DNA of 64,000 nucleotides, from NCBI GenBank assembly GCA_963792125.1, contig CAWBVA010000011.1, positions 124,001 to 188,000 of the forward strand. The letters run 5' to 3'. Of the stretch, positions 37,468-46,800 are shown piece by piece. A program made the position numbers and the translations under genes. How positions within the stretch are numbered: the first letter of the stretch is position 1; each line of letters begins with the position of its first letter. The stretch is from Methanocella_A sp963792125. GTDB lineage: Archaea; Halobacteriota; Methanocellia; Methanocellales; Methanocellaceae. The notes beneath the pieces were generated by a model. The model searched no databases, was not told the DNA's origin, and saw only the letters and a program-made list of their open reading frames with translations.

Positions 37468-39018
37468 ATTCAAAAACGTACAATACTTGTTGCCATGGTA
37501 TGTCTGGCGATTGTGGCCAGCGCGCTCGTCGTGAGCGCCGGCACACCGGCTACCGGCACATCTACCGTAATCAACACGGATACTTACATCGTCGTGTTCG
37601 ACGACAGCCAGAACCTGGCAGGCGCCCTTGACGACCAGGTGGCGGCCTTCGTATCCGATAACGACGCGACCGTCCTGCACCAGTACGATATCATCAACGG
37701 TATCGCCATCAAGGTGCCAGGCGGAAACGCGGCTGCAAAGCTCCGCTCACTCAAGAACGTGAAATACGTGGAGCCGAACATCGAGTTCCACGCCATCCTC
37801 GACCAGGCGACACCCATTATCGGCGCACCGCAGGTCTGGAGCCTCGGGTACACCGGCAAGGGTGTCACAGTAGCAGTCGTTGACACAGGGATTGACGGTA
37901 CCCACCCTGACCTGAAAGGCCGGATCACGGACTTCAAGGACTACGTGGGTGGTAAGACTGCTGCCTACGACGACTTCGGTCACGGCACCCACTGCGCCGG
38001 CATCATCGGCGGCAACGGCGCCGCATCCGGTGGCAAGTACAAGGGCGTCGCCCCCGAGGTGTCCTTCATAGGCGTCAAGGTGCTCGGCAAGGACGGCTCA
38101 GGCAGCCTGGACAACATCATAGCAGGCATCAACTACGCCGCCAGGTCCGACGCAAAGGTCATCTCCCTGTCCCTGGGCTCTAACCAGCACTCGCAGGCCA
38201 TAGACGACGCTGTCACCAATGCCGTGAAGGCAGGCAAAGTCGTCGTATGCGCAGCGGGCAACAGCGGACCGGGCACGAAGACCATCGGATGTCCCGCCGA
38301 TACGCCTGCCGCGTTGACTGTGGGCGCCACGGACAAGAGCGATGTGATCGCCTCGTTCAGTTCCCGCGGACCGACCAGCGATGGCCGTGTCAAGCCGGAC
38401 GTCAGCGCCCCGGGCAAGGACATCGTGTCCTGCCGCGCTACCGGCACTAACGACGGCAAAGCCATAGACACCTATTACCTGTCGATGAGCGGCACCTCCA
38501 TGGCCACACCCATGGTCTCGGGCGCAGTCGCCCTGCTGTTCCAGAAGAAGGCAGACCTTACTCCGGCACAGGTCAAGGACATCATGGAGAAGACCGCGAA
38601 GCAGCTCGGCACCGGCGTGCCAAATAACAACTACGGCTACGGCCGGATCAGCATCAAGAACGCGATCGACTACCTGGACGGCAAATTTACGCCCGCCCCG
38701 TCGCCTTCTCCGACGCCGACTCCGTCACCCACTGTGAAGCCGTCGCCGTCGCCGACCCCGACGTCCAGGCCAGGCTACCCCGGATACCCGTACCCCGGCT
38801 ATCCGACGCCTACGCCTACGCCGAACCCGGGCAACCCGACGCCGACCCCGACGCCGACCCCGGGATACCCGATCAATCCGGGATACCCTGGATATCCGTA
38901 CCCTGGATATCCCTATCCGGGCAACCCTGGCTACCCGAACCCCGGCTACCCGGGATACCCGTATCCCGGATATCCGTACCCGGGCTATCCCTACCCCGGA
39001 TACCCTTATCCAAGGTAA
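37468..39018 (+). CDS. Exported subtilisin-like serine protease with Gly-Tyr-Pro repeat tail
   Basis: S8 protease. After the signal comes an I9 propeptide (TYIVVFDDSQNLAGAL to KYVEPNIEFHAI). The triad is Asp in VVDTGIDGTHPDL, His in FGHGTHCAGIIGG and Ser in MSGTSMATPMVSGA. A Pro/Ser/Thr linker and a tail of about 50 residues of repeated GYPYP and PGYPGYP units follow. The ATG at 37495 lies inside the signal peptide. In-frame ATT 37468, 8 bases after GGAGGA, adds IQKRTILVA and makes a proper basic N-terminus, so the start is ATT or the site has an error. Confidence 0.88.
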   Translation: MQKRTILVAMVCLAIVASALVVSAGTPATGTSTVINTDTYIVVFDDSQNLAGALDDQVAAFVSDNDATVLHQYDIINGIAIKVPGGNAAAKLRSLKNVKYVEPNIEFHAILDQATPIIGAPQVWSLGYTGKGVTVAVVDTGIDGTHPDLKGRITDFKDYVGGKTAAYDDFGHGTHCAGIIGGNGAASGGKYKGVAPEVSFIGVKVLGKDGSGSLDNIIAGINYAARSDAKVISLSLGSNQHSQAIDDAVTNAVKAGKVVVCAAGNSGPGTKTIGCPADTPAALTVGATDKSDVIASFSSRGPTSDGRVKPDVSAPGKDIVSCRATGTNDGKAIDTYYLSMSGTSMATPMVSGAVALLFQKKADLTPAQVKDIMEKTAKQLGTGVPNNNYGYGRISIKNAIDYLDGKFTPAPSPSPTPTPSPTVKPSPSPTPTSRPGYPGYPYPGYPTPTPTPNPGNPTPTPTPTPGYPINPGYPGYPYPGYPYPGNPGYPNPGYPGYPYPGYPYPGYPYPGYPYPR

Positions 39019-39045
39019 CCTGAAAACGAGAATATATCAAATAGT

Positions 39046-39080
39046 GTTTCAGGCCACTGATGGCCTGAAACCCACTTTTT
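39046..39080 (+). terminator. Terminator of the subtilase gene
   Basis: GTTTCAGGCCA...TGGCCTGAAAC with a 4-base loop, then CCACTTTTTT. Confidence 0.8.
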
Positions 39081-39082
39081 TA

Positions 39083-39111
39083 AAAAGAAATGGCGGGACT
39101 GATGCCGCCAT
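39083..39111 (-). terminator. Terminator of the first KGG gene
   Basis: ATGGCGGCATCAGTCCCGCCAT hairpin on the minus strand followed by TTTCTTTTT, back-to-back with the subtilase terminator. Confidence 0.7.
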
Positions 39112-39117
39112 CATGCA

Positions 39118-39387
39118 TTACTTCTTCTCTTCCTCGGCTTCCTTGCCCTTCTCGATCAGCTCTTTGACCTTCTGTCCTCCCTTGTGGCCTCCTGCTTCGC
39201 CTCCCTTGTGCCCTATCTTCTCGTAGAACTCGTGGCCGTGAGTCTCCGCGGTCTTCTCGCCTCCCTTGTGGCCGCCCTTTTCGCCTATCTCATGGTAGAA
39301 CTCGTGGCCATGCGTTTCGGCCGTTTTTTCGCCGCCTTTATGGCCGGCCTCTTTGACGGTCATACCGCCCTTTTTCTTTTCTTCCAT
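39118..39387 (-). CDS. KGG-repeat stress protein
   Basis: 89-residue hydrophilic protein of the KGG (stress-induced acidophilic repeat, GsiB/Con-10-like) type. Units of HKGGEKTAETHGHEFY are repeated two to three times and the end is a Lys/Glu helix (KVKELIEKGKEAEEEKK). ATG 39387 is chosen because GGTGATAAGA precedes it directly. Proteins of this kind are thought to protect during dehydration or stress. A close paralogue lies at 61119. Confidence 0.8.
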   Translation of the reverse strand: MEEKKKGGMTVKEAGHKGGEKTAETHGHEFYHEIGEKGGHKGGEKTAETHGHEFYEKIGHKGGEAGGHKGGQKVKELIEKGKEAEEEKK

Positions 39388-39733
39388 TCTTATCACCGTT
39401 TGGTCTTTGTGTGGATATTGAAGGTACTGATGGTAATAATTCCCTGCGATAAAAAAACACAGGTGATCATGATGATGCATTTAGATAATCACGATAAACA
39501 CCACGCTGTGACGCTGATACGTATGGATCACCGGTCCGACAGAATGAAAAAATGGCATGTCGCCACGATCGTGCGCCCATGAACGGATTCAGTCGTGGCA
39601 TCTGTAATCCTTTAATTTTCCGCTGCTGGCATCGCGCATGCCTGCCCTGTCACGGGCGCGGGCCGAAAAAGATCCGGAAGGTAAGGCTTATTAACGTGGC
39701 TGGCATCTATAGTGCGACGTAAGGTGGTATCCC
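39388..39733. other. Intergenic stretch, 345 bases
   Basis: Upstream region shared by the KGG gene (minus) and the methyltransferase gene (plus). No other gene, hairpin or repeat seen. Confidence 0.4.
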
Positions 39734-40627
39734 GTGCCAGGCAACACGATCACGCCCAACCCCGAGATGCTGAAGAAGTACAACGCGGACGTGTACGACG
39801 ACGCGTCGGATATCTACGATACCTACGAAGGGCTGTTTTTCCCGTACCTCTTCGGCCGGATACGCGAGCTGATCAACCGCCGTTTCATCCCGGCGCTGCC
39901 CGCCTCCTCAAAGGTGCTCGACGTCGGCTGCGGCACAGGTCAGCAGACGCAACTCTTTCGTCCGGCAGGCATGAGCGTTACGGGCATCGATATCAGCGCC
40001 GGCCTGGTACGTGTGGCCAACCAGAAGCTGGGCGAGGGCATCTGCGCCGTCTCGGACGCATGCTGCCTCCCGTTCCGCGACCGGGCTTTCGACGCGGTGT
40101 CATGCGCGGGCAGCACCGTCAACCACATACCGGACTACCAGTGTTTCTTCGACGAGATTGCCCGGGTAATGAAGCCCGGCGGGCTTTTTTTCCTGGAGTC
40201 GGACAACAAATGGCGGCCCGACATGTTCTGGTGCCTGCTGAGCACTGCCATCGGTGACCCGCTGGAGTACAAAGAAAAGCTTGGCAACGTCATCGGCTAC
40301 TTCCGCAGGCCAATCGGCGAAGGCTACCCCTATGAGTTCCCGCTCCACTTCGACGACGACAAGGTGCGGATGCTGCACCTGCGGACCTTCACCTGCACCG
40401 AGCTGAGCCGGGAATTGCGGCAGCGGGGCTTCGAGGTGGAGGCTGTATACGGCATACATGCCATCAATAATCTGATCCCGAGCCCGCTTATGCTGAAGGA
40501 TAAGCCCGGGCGCGCCACCATGGCGGCATTCCGCGCGCTTTCTGCAGTGGAAGACCGGACCTACGGCTTCTGGCCTGTGAACCGGTGGGGCATGAGCGTC
40601 ATCGTCATCGCACGGAAGAACAAGTAA
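39734..40627 (+). CDS. Class I SAM-dependent methyltransferase
   Basis: Intact 297-residue protein. Motif I is VLDVGCGTGQQT, motif II GIDISAGLV, and motif post-I/III lies around LPFRDRAFDAVSCAGST and MKPGGLFFLESDN. The C-terminal half (MLHLRTFTCTELSRELRQRG) is a substrate cap common in small-molecule methyltransferases of the UbiE/Coq5-like group. GTG start. The substrate is not evident from the surroundings. Confidence 0.8.
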   Translation: MPGNTITPNPEMLKKYNADVYDDASDIYDTYEGLFFPYLFGRIRELINRRFIPALPASSKVLDVGCGTGQQTQLFRPAGMSVTGIDISAGLVRVANQKLGEGICAVSDACCLPFRDRAFDAVSCAGSTVNHIPDYQCFFDEIARVMKPGGLFFLESDNKWRPDMFWCLLSTAIGDPLEYKEKLGNVIGYFRRPIGEGYPYEFPLHFDDDKVRMLHLRTFTCTELSRELRQRGFEVEAVYGIHAINNLIPSPLMLKDKPGRATMAAFRALSAVEDRTYGFWPVNRWGMSVIVIARKNK

Positions 40628-40701
40628 ATATTTGAGATTTTCTTTCTTCACCCTGATTAATGGTTAGTTTTTTAGGCTATTAATACAATGATGCAGATAT
40701 T

Positions 40702-41280
40702 ATGATCATGAAGAGGTTGCTTATTCCACTCATCGCTGCCGTCATAATGGCTGCTGTCTTACTCTCGGGATTAATGGCTGCTGTCTTACTCTCGGGATGC
40801 ACTACCCCGACGCCTACTCCTGTGGCATCGCCGTCACCGACGGTACCGCCGGCGATCAGCCCGGCCCCGACACAGACCCCTGGCAGCGACCGGGCAAACA
40901 TCAACTTTGCCTATATCCAGCACGAGTACAGCCAGACCTACGAGGGTATCCCGGCATATTCCGGCGAGCTCGTCTACGCCTTCGATGTCACAGTGGACTC
41001 TGACAAGCCTGTTCATACGGACGGCTCCTGGTTTACCATCGAGTACCGGCAGAACAGCACCGCAGAGCTCATTACCTACGAACCCATGACGGTCATCGAT
41101 TACCCTTCAACGACAATCGGCAACGGCTCCGGGCCGGCGAAGGGTCGCGTCCTGATCGCACTGAAGGCGCCTGGCGATGGTGCAATCGGGCCCACGCCCG
41201 TGTATTTCAAGCCGATGGATAAGCAGGAAGGGCCATACAAGGTCTACAGTAAAGTCTACGGGGTCATCCGCACGACGTGA
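40702..41280 (+). CDS. Lipoprotein with duplicated signal segment
   Basis: 192-residue exported protein. The signal peptide contains MAAVLLSGLMAAVLLSGCT: a 27-base unit repeated exactly, so the lipobox LLSGC is preceded by a second LLSG. A Thr/Pro/Ser linker is followed by a beta-rich domain (YAFDVTVDSDKPVHTDGSWF, YRQNSTAELITYEP). It resembles DUF4352-type proteins. ATG 40702 or 40708. Probably attached to the outer face of the membrane. Confidence 0.7.
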   Translation: MIMKRLLIPLIAAVIMAAVLLSGLMAAVLLSGCTTPTPTPVASPSPTVPPAISPAPTQTPGSDRANINFAYIQHEYSQTYEGIPAYSGELVYAFDVTVDSDKPVHTDGSWFTIEYRQNSTAELITYEPMTVIDYPSTTIGNGSGPAKGRVLIALKAPGDGAIGPTPVYFKPMDKQEGPYKVYSKVYGVIRTT

Positions 41281-41448
41281 CGGCCCCTTTTAACATTTTT
41301 GCCCTGTTCATAATTCGGCATCAATGTCTGACCAGGACAATTTTCCACAGGTCATTCGTAATGCGGTTTTTATATAGCCCATTCCCGTTAAAAATAAAAA
41401 GTCATGGTCCCGACGACCTGGTCGTAAGACCTCGTCAGCGCTGAATCG

Positions 41449-41598
41449 CTAAACCTCGTCTATCTCTCCGACGGTAATATCGCCACATTGCCCACAGTGG
41501 ATATCTCCTGCGAGCGCGCCATCCACATCTCGTTCGGTCTCAACAATTTCCTTCTTTCCGCAACGTTTGCAATACGTCCTGACTCTGACCTTTACCAT
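41449..41598 (-). CDS. Small zinc-ribbon protein, 49 residues
   Basis: Too short for usual gene calling but well supported. It begins MVKVRVRTYCKRCGKKEIVE, then holds GDIHCGQCGDITVGEIDEV, giving CxxC pairs 20-odd residues apart as in a rubredoxin-like zinc ribbon. Upstream on the minus strand are TATA-like runs (about 41618-41635) and GGTAAGGAC just before the ATG. Codon use matches the neighbours. Such small zinc ribbons often bind nucleic acid or proteins; role unknown. Confidence 0.65.
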   Translation of the reverse strand: MVKVRVRTYCKRCGKKEIVETERDVDGALAGDIHCGQCGDITVGEIDEV

Positions 41599-41788
41599 AG
41601 TCCTTACCAGATTTATATTATACATTATATAATATATAGCCAGTGGCTTTCCCGGGGAGTATGGCTGAAAATAATCATATATCGTTCTTTTTGCATTCCG
41701 TGTATAACGGTCCGTACAAGGTGACGGCCCTTTTTTAGTATTTTCCCGGGGATATTATTTATATGATAGAACGTGTATGTGAGATACC

Positions 41789-42010
41789 ATGACTGATTTC
41801 GCCGAAGAGATTTTTAACCTGCTCGGGAACCCCAACGACAGCCTCCGGCTCTCGTCGATGGTCGATTCCTTCGAGATGAAGGAAGGCAGCGGCGACCTGC
41901 CGGAAGTCGTGGTGCACGTGAACAAGTTGACACCCCCGTCGGACGTCCGGTGGATAAAGGACACACTTTCCGACTATGACATGTTCTATCGCTTCACCGT
42001 CGTGCAGTAA
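41789..42010 (+). CDS. Small hypothetical protein
   Basis: 73-residue acidic protein (MTDFAEEIFNLLGNPNDSLR to FYRFTVVQ), with no cysteine, signal or membrane helix. A TATA-like TATTTATATG (about 41755) and GTGAGAT ahead of the ATG support expression. It lies opposite in direction to the kinase remnant that follows. No family recognised. Confidence 0.55.
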   Translation: MTDFAEEIFNLLGNPNDSLRLSSMVDSFEMKEGSGDLPEVVVHVNKLTPPSDVRWIKDTLSDYDMFYRFTVVQ

Positions 42011-42043
42011 CCTCAATTTTTTCTGTGCAGGCGCCCTGAATTG

Positions 42044-42275
42044 TCACAGCGGGTTCTCCCGGGCCCTGGCCTCGGAGAAGGTAATAATAAACTCGGTACC
42101 GTTCTCTCTTTAAACCTCGACGGTGCCGTTGAGCTGGTCGGTGAGTGTCAGGACAAGCTGCAGCCCCAGTGTCGTAGTCTTGCGCAGGTCGATTGTCCCG
42201 GGAAGCCGACGCCGTTATCGGCGACGGTCAGCCGGTACCGGTCCTTACCGTTTTTCTCGTTCCGCTCTGGTTAGT
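42044..42275 (-). pseudogene. C-terminal remnant of a histidine kinase
   Basis: On the minus strand the translation gives RYRLTVADNGVGFPG, IDLRKTTTLGLQLVLTLTDQ, LNGTVEV and NGTEFIITFSEARARENPL, ending at TGA 42044. This is the N- to G2-box end of a HisKA_2-type ATPase domain. Two frame breaks are needed to read it through, and the H-box, PAS domains and start are missing upstream of 42275. It is related to the kinase at 31844. A truncated gene. Confidence 0.65.
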
Positions 42276-42394
42276 CGCTGACCGTGCCATTGCCGTGCCA
42301 TGCCGTCGACTACCGTGATGAAAAAGATTGTGTTTTCTTCTCTATTAATGGTAATTTGCCAAATAAAAATCCAAAAACATGAAACGACGCCCGG

Positions 42395-42413
42395 ACGGGG
42401 GTTGAGCCCCCGT
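42395..42413 (-). terminator. Hairpin after the glycine-rich gene
   Basis: ACGGGGG/CCCCCGT stem on the minus strand, 20 bases past the stop, with T-rich DNA further on. Confidence 0.5.
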
Positions 42414-42433
42414 TCCTGCGTCCGGCAGCACAC

Positions 42434-42862
42434 CTAGCAATACATCAGTCCGGCGGGTCCTGCCACCGGTATGCCGAAGACGAGCCCGGCCGGCTGCCCG
42501 AGACCGAATGAAGTCGTCCGGGAGAACGTGCCCATGGCCGAGTTCTGCACTCCGATATTACTGCCGACACCGTTCTGTGCCAGGCCGCCAATCGGGCCGC
42601 CGAACCCGTCGAATCCGCAGGGCCCGAATCCTGCCCCGAAGAACGGCCCGCCGAACGGGCTCACGACGTTGTTCACGAACGCGTCGCTGTTCGTGGCGGC
42701 ACCGACGCCGCCTGACCAGGTTACCGACTCCGAGAATCCCGGGCCATATCCTCCTGTGGGTGTCGCCAGAGCCGGTCCGAAAAATTGCGCTGATGCGGGC
42801 ATTATCAGCATGACAGCACATGCTGCCAGCGTGACAAATAGTTTGAACAGTTGAATAAACAT
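42434..42862 (-). CDS. Glycine-rich exported protein
   Basis: 142 residues. Signal peptide FIQLFKLFVTLAACAVMLIM with cleavage after SAQ. The mature part is Gly/Phe/Pro/Asn-rich (SPFGGPFFGAGFGPCGFDGF, GGPIGGLAQNGVGSNIGV), like the proteins at 18357 and 18854 but longer and with a distinct order. A run of G precedes the ATG as ribosome site. Probably exported and structural; no enzymatic motif. Confidence 0.65.
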   Translation of the reverse strand: MFIQLFKLFVTLAACAVMLIMPASAQFFGPALATPTGGYGPGFSESVTWSGGVGAATNSDAFVNNVVSPFGGPFFGAGFGPCGFDGFGGPIGGLAQNGVGSNIGVQNSAMGTFSRTTSFGLGQPAGLVFGIPVAGPAGLMYC

Positions 42863-43087
42863 CCCCCCTCTATGTCAATGTTCATTTCATATAGACAATA
42901 ATATAAATATTATCCACTTAAGGCGCAGCAAATACCGGCAGTCCCCCGAATAATGGCAGTAAAACGGTTTTCGTACCCGTTCTAATGCGCTGATGGTTAA
43001 ACCGCGATATAATAACGATAAAAGGTCGCTTGCGCATGTTATAATGTCCGGCAAGCGCAATAAGGCTAAAAATGAATGGTTCAGGCT

Positions 43088-43420
43088 CTAAGTCATGAAC
43101 AGCTGCTCGGAATCCAGCACCTGCGTGCCATCCGCGCTCATTGTCAGGTTCCACGAGAGGCTCTGCCCGACATGGACTTTCCATGCGGCATTGCCTTTAT
43201 AAGTGGTCGGCTCTATGCTCAGGATGTCGTCTCGCGTGATAGAATAATTCATTGGCTTGCCTGCAATGCTATAGTAGGTAAGATTCGTCCCGACGAGAGT
43301 CTTTTCGATCGCTGGCCTGGCATCATTGCTGCTACCCGAAAACGCCATATATCCGGCTGCGGCGATCACTAAGACGACCAATGCCGCCAGGACAATATAA
43401 CCGATGGTTTTTCCTTTCAT
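43088..43420 (-). CDS. Membrane-anchored PepSY-like small protein
   Basis: About 110 residues. An N-terminal helix (KTIGYIVLAALVVLVIAAAGY) is followed by an extracytoplasmic domain with YSITRDDILSIEPTTYKGNA and AWKVHVGQSLSWNLTMSADG, which has the alpha-beta pattern of PepSY domains. ATG 43420 (MKGKTIG) is chosen for its basic N-terminus. PepSY proteins often inhibit peptidases; no peptidase is adjacent. Tentative. Confidence 0.55.
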   Translation of the reverse strand: MKGKTIGYIVLAALVVLVIAAAGYMAFSGSSNDARPAIEKTLVGTNLTYYSIAGKPMNYSITRDDILSIEPTTYKGNAAWKVHVGQSLSWNLTMSADGTQVLDSEQLFMT

Positions 43421-43820
43421 GTAAGTCACCTGTCCTTGATGCAGGGTCTCTCTGACCGTTGCGATACATATCAGGGCCCGTTACGATAAATAACTTATTT
43501 AAGCAACGGACAGGCCCGTAGCTATCTGCGCCGCGGTGCCAGCGTTTCGGCGATTGTGACAGGACTGGAATTACTATTCGCGTAGATTATATTTAATTAC
43601 GATTAAGCCTAATCGTAGTCATGCGCTAGTACAGGTGCCGACATATTATCTATCCGGCAGGAGCCCGGTTGTCCGTGGCAGGCCGACGATCATACCAGGT
43701 ATCGGCTGCAGGGTAAAAACGCAGGGCATTGTGGCCATGCCCGCCGGAAAACAACAACTATTTGGACATGTCCGCCGAACTTATAGCGTATTTGAACAGG
43801 CATGAGGTGTCGCTGTAACC
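43421..43820. other. Intergenic stretch, 400 bases
   Basis: Divergent upstream region of the PepSY-like gene and the large sensor. A TATA-like CTTATAGCG lies near 43780. No gene, repeat or structured RNA recognised. Confidence 0.4.
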
Positions 43821-46800
43821 ATGAGCCAGCAGAAAAAAGACCAGTGGTATAAAGGCCTGATACTTTTTGTACTGGTCCTGATCTGCATTGCTATGACAGT
43901 CATCGTCAACCTGTTCACACGCAACCAGACGGTCTATACGCAGGCCTTTTACGTGCCGATACTGCTGGCGGCGCTCTGGTACCATAAGAAGGCCTGGGTA
44001 CTGGCGGCTTTCCTGGGGGTGCTCCACATGGCGGCCAACTACGTCGCCGTTGGCTACTTCGACCCGTCCACCTTCCTGCGTGCCATCGTGTTCCTGTTCG
44101 TGGCCATCCTGGCCGGCTGGATAGCGGAGCAGAAAGATTCGCTTAACGACCGGCTGAAACAGTCCAATACCGAGCTTTCCAACATCATCGAGTTCTATCC
44201 CGATGCAACGCTGATCGTAGACAATGCAGGCAAAGTCCTCGCGTGGAACCGGGCCATGGAGGCGATGACTGGCGTGAGCTCGCAGGACATGATCGGCAAA
44301 GGCGACATGGAGTATGCCGTGCCTTTCTACGGCCGGCGTGTGCCCATCCTCGTCGACCTGATCGGCGTGCCGGAGGCCCGGATAAAGGCTAAGTACTCCG
44401 ATGTCACGGCGGCAGGCGGCCGTCTCGAGGCAATTGCCATCGGGGCGAAGATCAAGAGCAACGACACGCCGGTGCTCCACTGCAGCGCCAGCAGGCTGTA
44501 CGATGCTGGCGGCAGGGCTATGGGCGCGATCGAGTCAGTGCGGGATGTCACGGCGCAAAAGCAGATGGAGATCGAGCTGGGCAAAAAGCTCAAGGAGCTG
44601 GAATACCAGCACGACGAGCTGGCACAACAGGACGAGGAGCTCGAAAAGCAGAACGAGGAACTGCTGCGCGTGTTCAACCTGCTGAAGGTGTCTGAGGAGA
44701 AGTACCGGGTCATCGCCGAGTCCATCGATGATGGCATCGTCGCCATGGACCTGCAGCATAACGTGACCTTCTTCAACCGGCGTGCCGAGGAGATCACCGG
44801 CTTTAAAAAGGACGATGCCATGGGCAATAATCTGCAAGCGATGGCGGACGAGGCGCATCGCACAAGGATAAACGAGGCCTATGACATGACTGGCCGGGGT
44901 AAGACCCCGTCGTCATTCGAAATAGTCATCACCCGGAAGGATGGGCGGAGGGTCCCCCTCGAGATCAACGCCAGCCCCCTGCAGGACAGCGATGGCAAGC
45001 CAGTAGGCAATATCATCGCGTTCCGGGACATCACGCTGCGGAGGGAGGCAGACACTCTCCTGAAACGCTATCAGCTCCTGTCGCAGTACGCGAACGACAT
45101 CATCCTTTTCGTCGGGCCGGACAGCCGGATCATCGAGGCCAACGACGCTGCGCTGCTGGCCTACGGGTACCGACGCGATGAGCTGCTTGACATGAGTATT
45201 CAGGACCTCCGGGCGGTGGATTCGCCCGAGCTGATCAGGAAACAGATGGAGCAGGCGGATAAGGGTGGCGTCATCTTCGAGACCGTCCACCGGTGCCGGG
45301 ACGGCCGGCTCTTCCCGGTGGAGGTCAGCTCGAGGGGTGTCAACATGGGCGGCGAGCGGGTGCTGCTCAGCATCGTGCGGGACATCTCCGACCGAAAGCG
45401 TATCGAAGAGCTGCAGCGTGAGAGCGAGGAGCGCTTCCGCAACGTGGCCAACTCGACGCTGGAAGCTATCATCTCGACGGACGAGGACATGAACATCGTC
45501 TTCTGGAACAAGGCAGCAGAGCGCATCTTCGGCTATAGCGCCGGAGAGATCGTGGGGAAGTCGATCACCCTGCTCGTACCCCCTGAAGGGCAGGCCGGGT
45601 TCATGAATGCGAAAGATGCCTATGCGTCGAGCAAGACCTTCGGCATACTGAACCAGGTGGTCCGGTACACTGCGGTCAACCGGGATGGCATACGGTTTCC
45701 CACGGAGATGTCCCTTTCGAGCTGGACGCAGAACGGCCGGGCAATGTTCTCCGTCGTCGTCCGGGACATCACGGAGCGCCGGAAGACCGAAGAAGCGCTA
45801 CAGGCAAGCGAGGCCCTGTTCCGGACCATTTTCGAGGATTCCGCAGTCGGCATCTACCTGGTCGATGTCAGCGGACAGCTCCTGGAGAGCAACGAGGCCT
45901 TACAGCAGATGCTGGGCTACAGCGGGGACGAGCTGCGAACGCTCACTGTCAAAGACTACACCTATCCAGCGGACTACGATGCCGAGAACCTGCGTTACAA
46001 AGAGATGCTGGACGGCGTCATCGACAGCTACCAGATCGAGAAGCGATACGTGCGGAAGGACGGCAGCGTCATGTGGGGCCGTCTCTTCAAATCGATCGTG
46101 CGGGACCCTGCGGGGAAGCCGCTATATAGCATCGCTATGGTGGAGGACTTCACCGAGCGCAAGAGCAGCGAAGAGGCGCTGAGCTACAAGAACAAAGAGC
46201 TGAGCATGATCAGCGGCATCGCCGCGATCATCAACCGGTCACACAGCATCGAAGAGATCCTCGAAGGCACGCTTAATGGCTCGCTGGAGCTGCTGGAGAT
46301 GGACGCAGGTGCGATCTATCTTTCCAGCGCCTCCGACCGGTCGAAGCTGGCACTGCGGGCATTCGTGCCATGGACTGAGGCTGGCTTTGACATGGATCCC
46401 CGGAAGGTCGTCCGGGCCGACCCGTCCCTGAACACGGAGAAAGTGTTCAGATACGCCGACGGCGGCACCAGCTTGTTCGAAGAAATCTTCGAGGGGAGGA
46501 CCGCCGCGATCATCGTCCCTGTCCTGCTGAAAGGGTTCGCCATCGGGCTCATGGCCTTCTGCTCGGAGCGCCCTGTGAGCGACACGCCCACCAGAACGGC
46601 CGACCTGCTGAGCATCGGCTCCCAGCTCGGCGTCGCCATCGACAACCATACGCTGATGCGGACGCTGCGCGCCACGAGCAACTACATGGCGGAGATCATC
46701 AACGAGTCGCCCGACGCTATCCTCACCGCGGATGCCCAGGGCTACATCATCTCGGCCAACAAGCGTGCTGTACGCCTGCTCCAGTACGACATGGTCGAGC

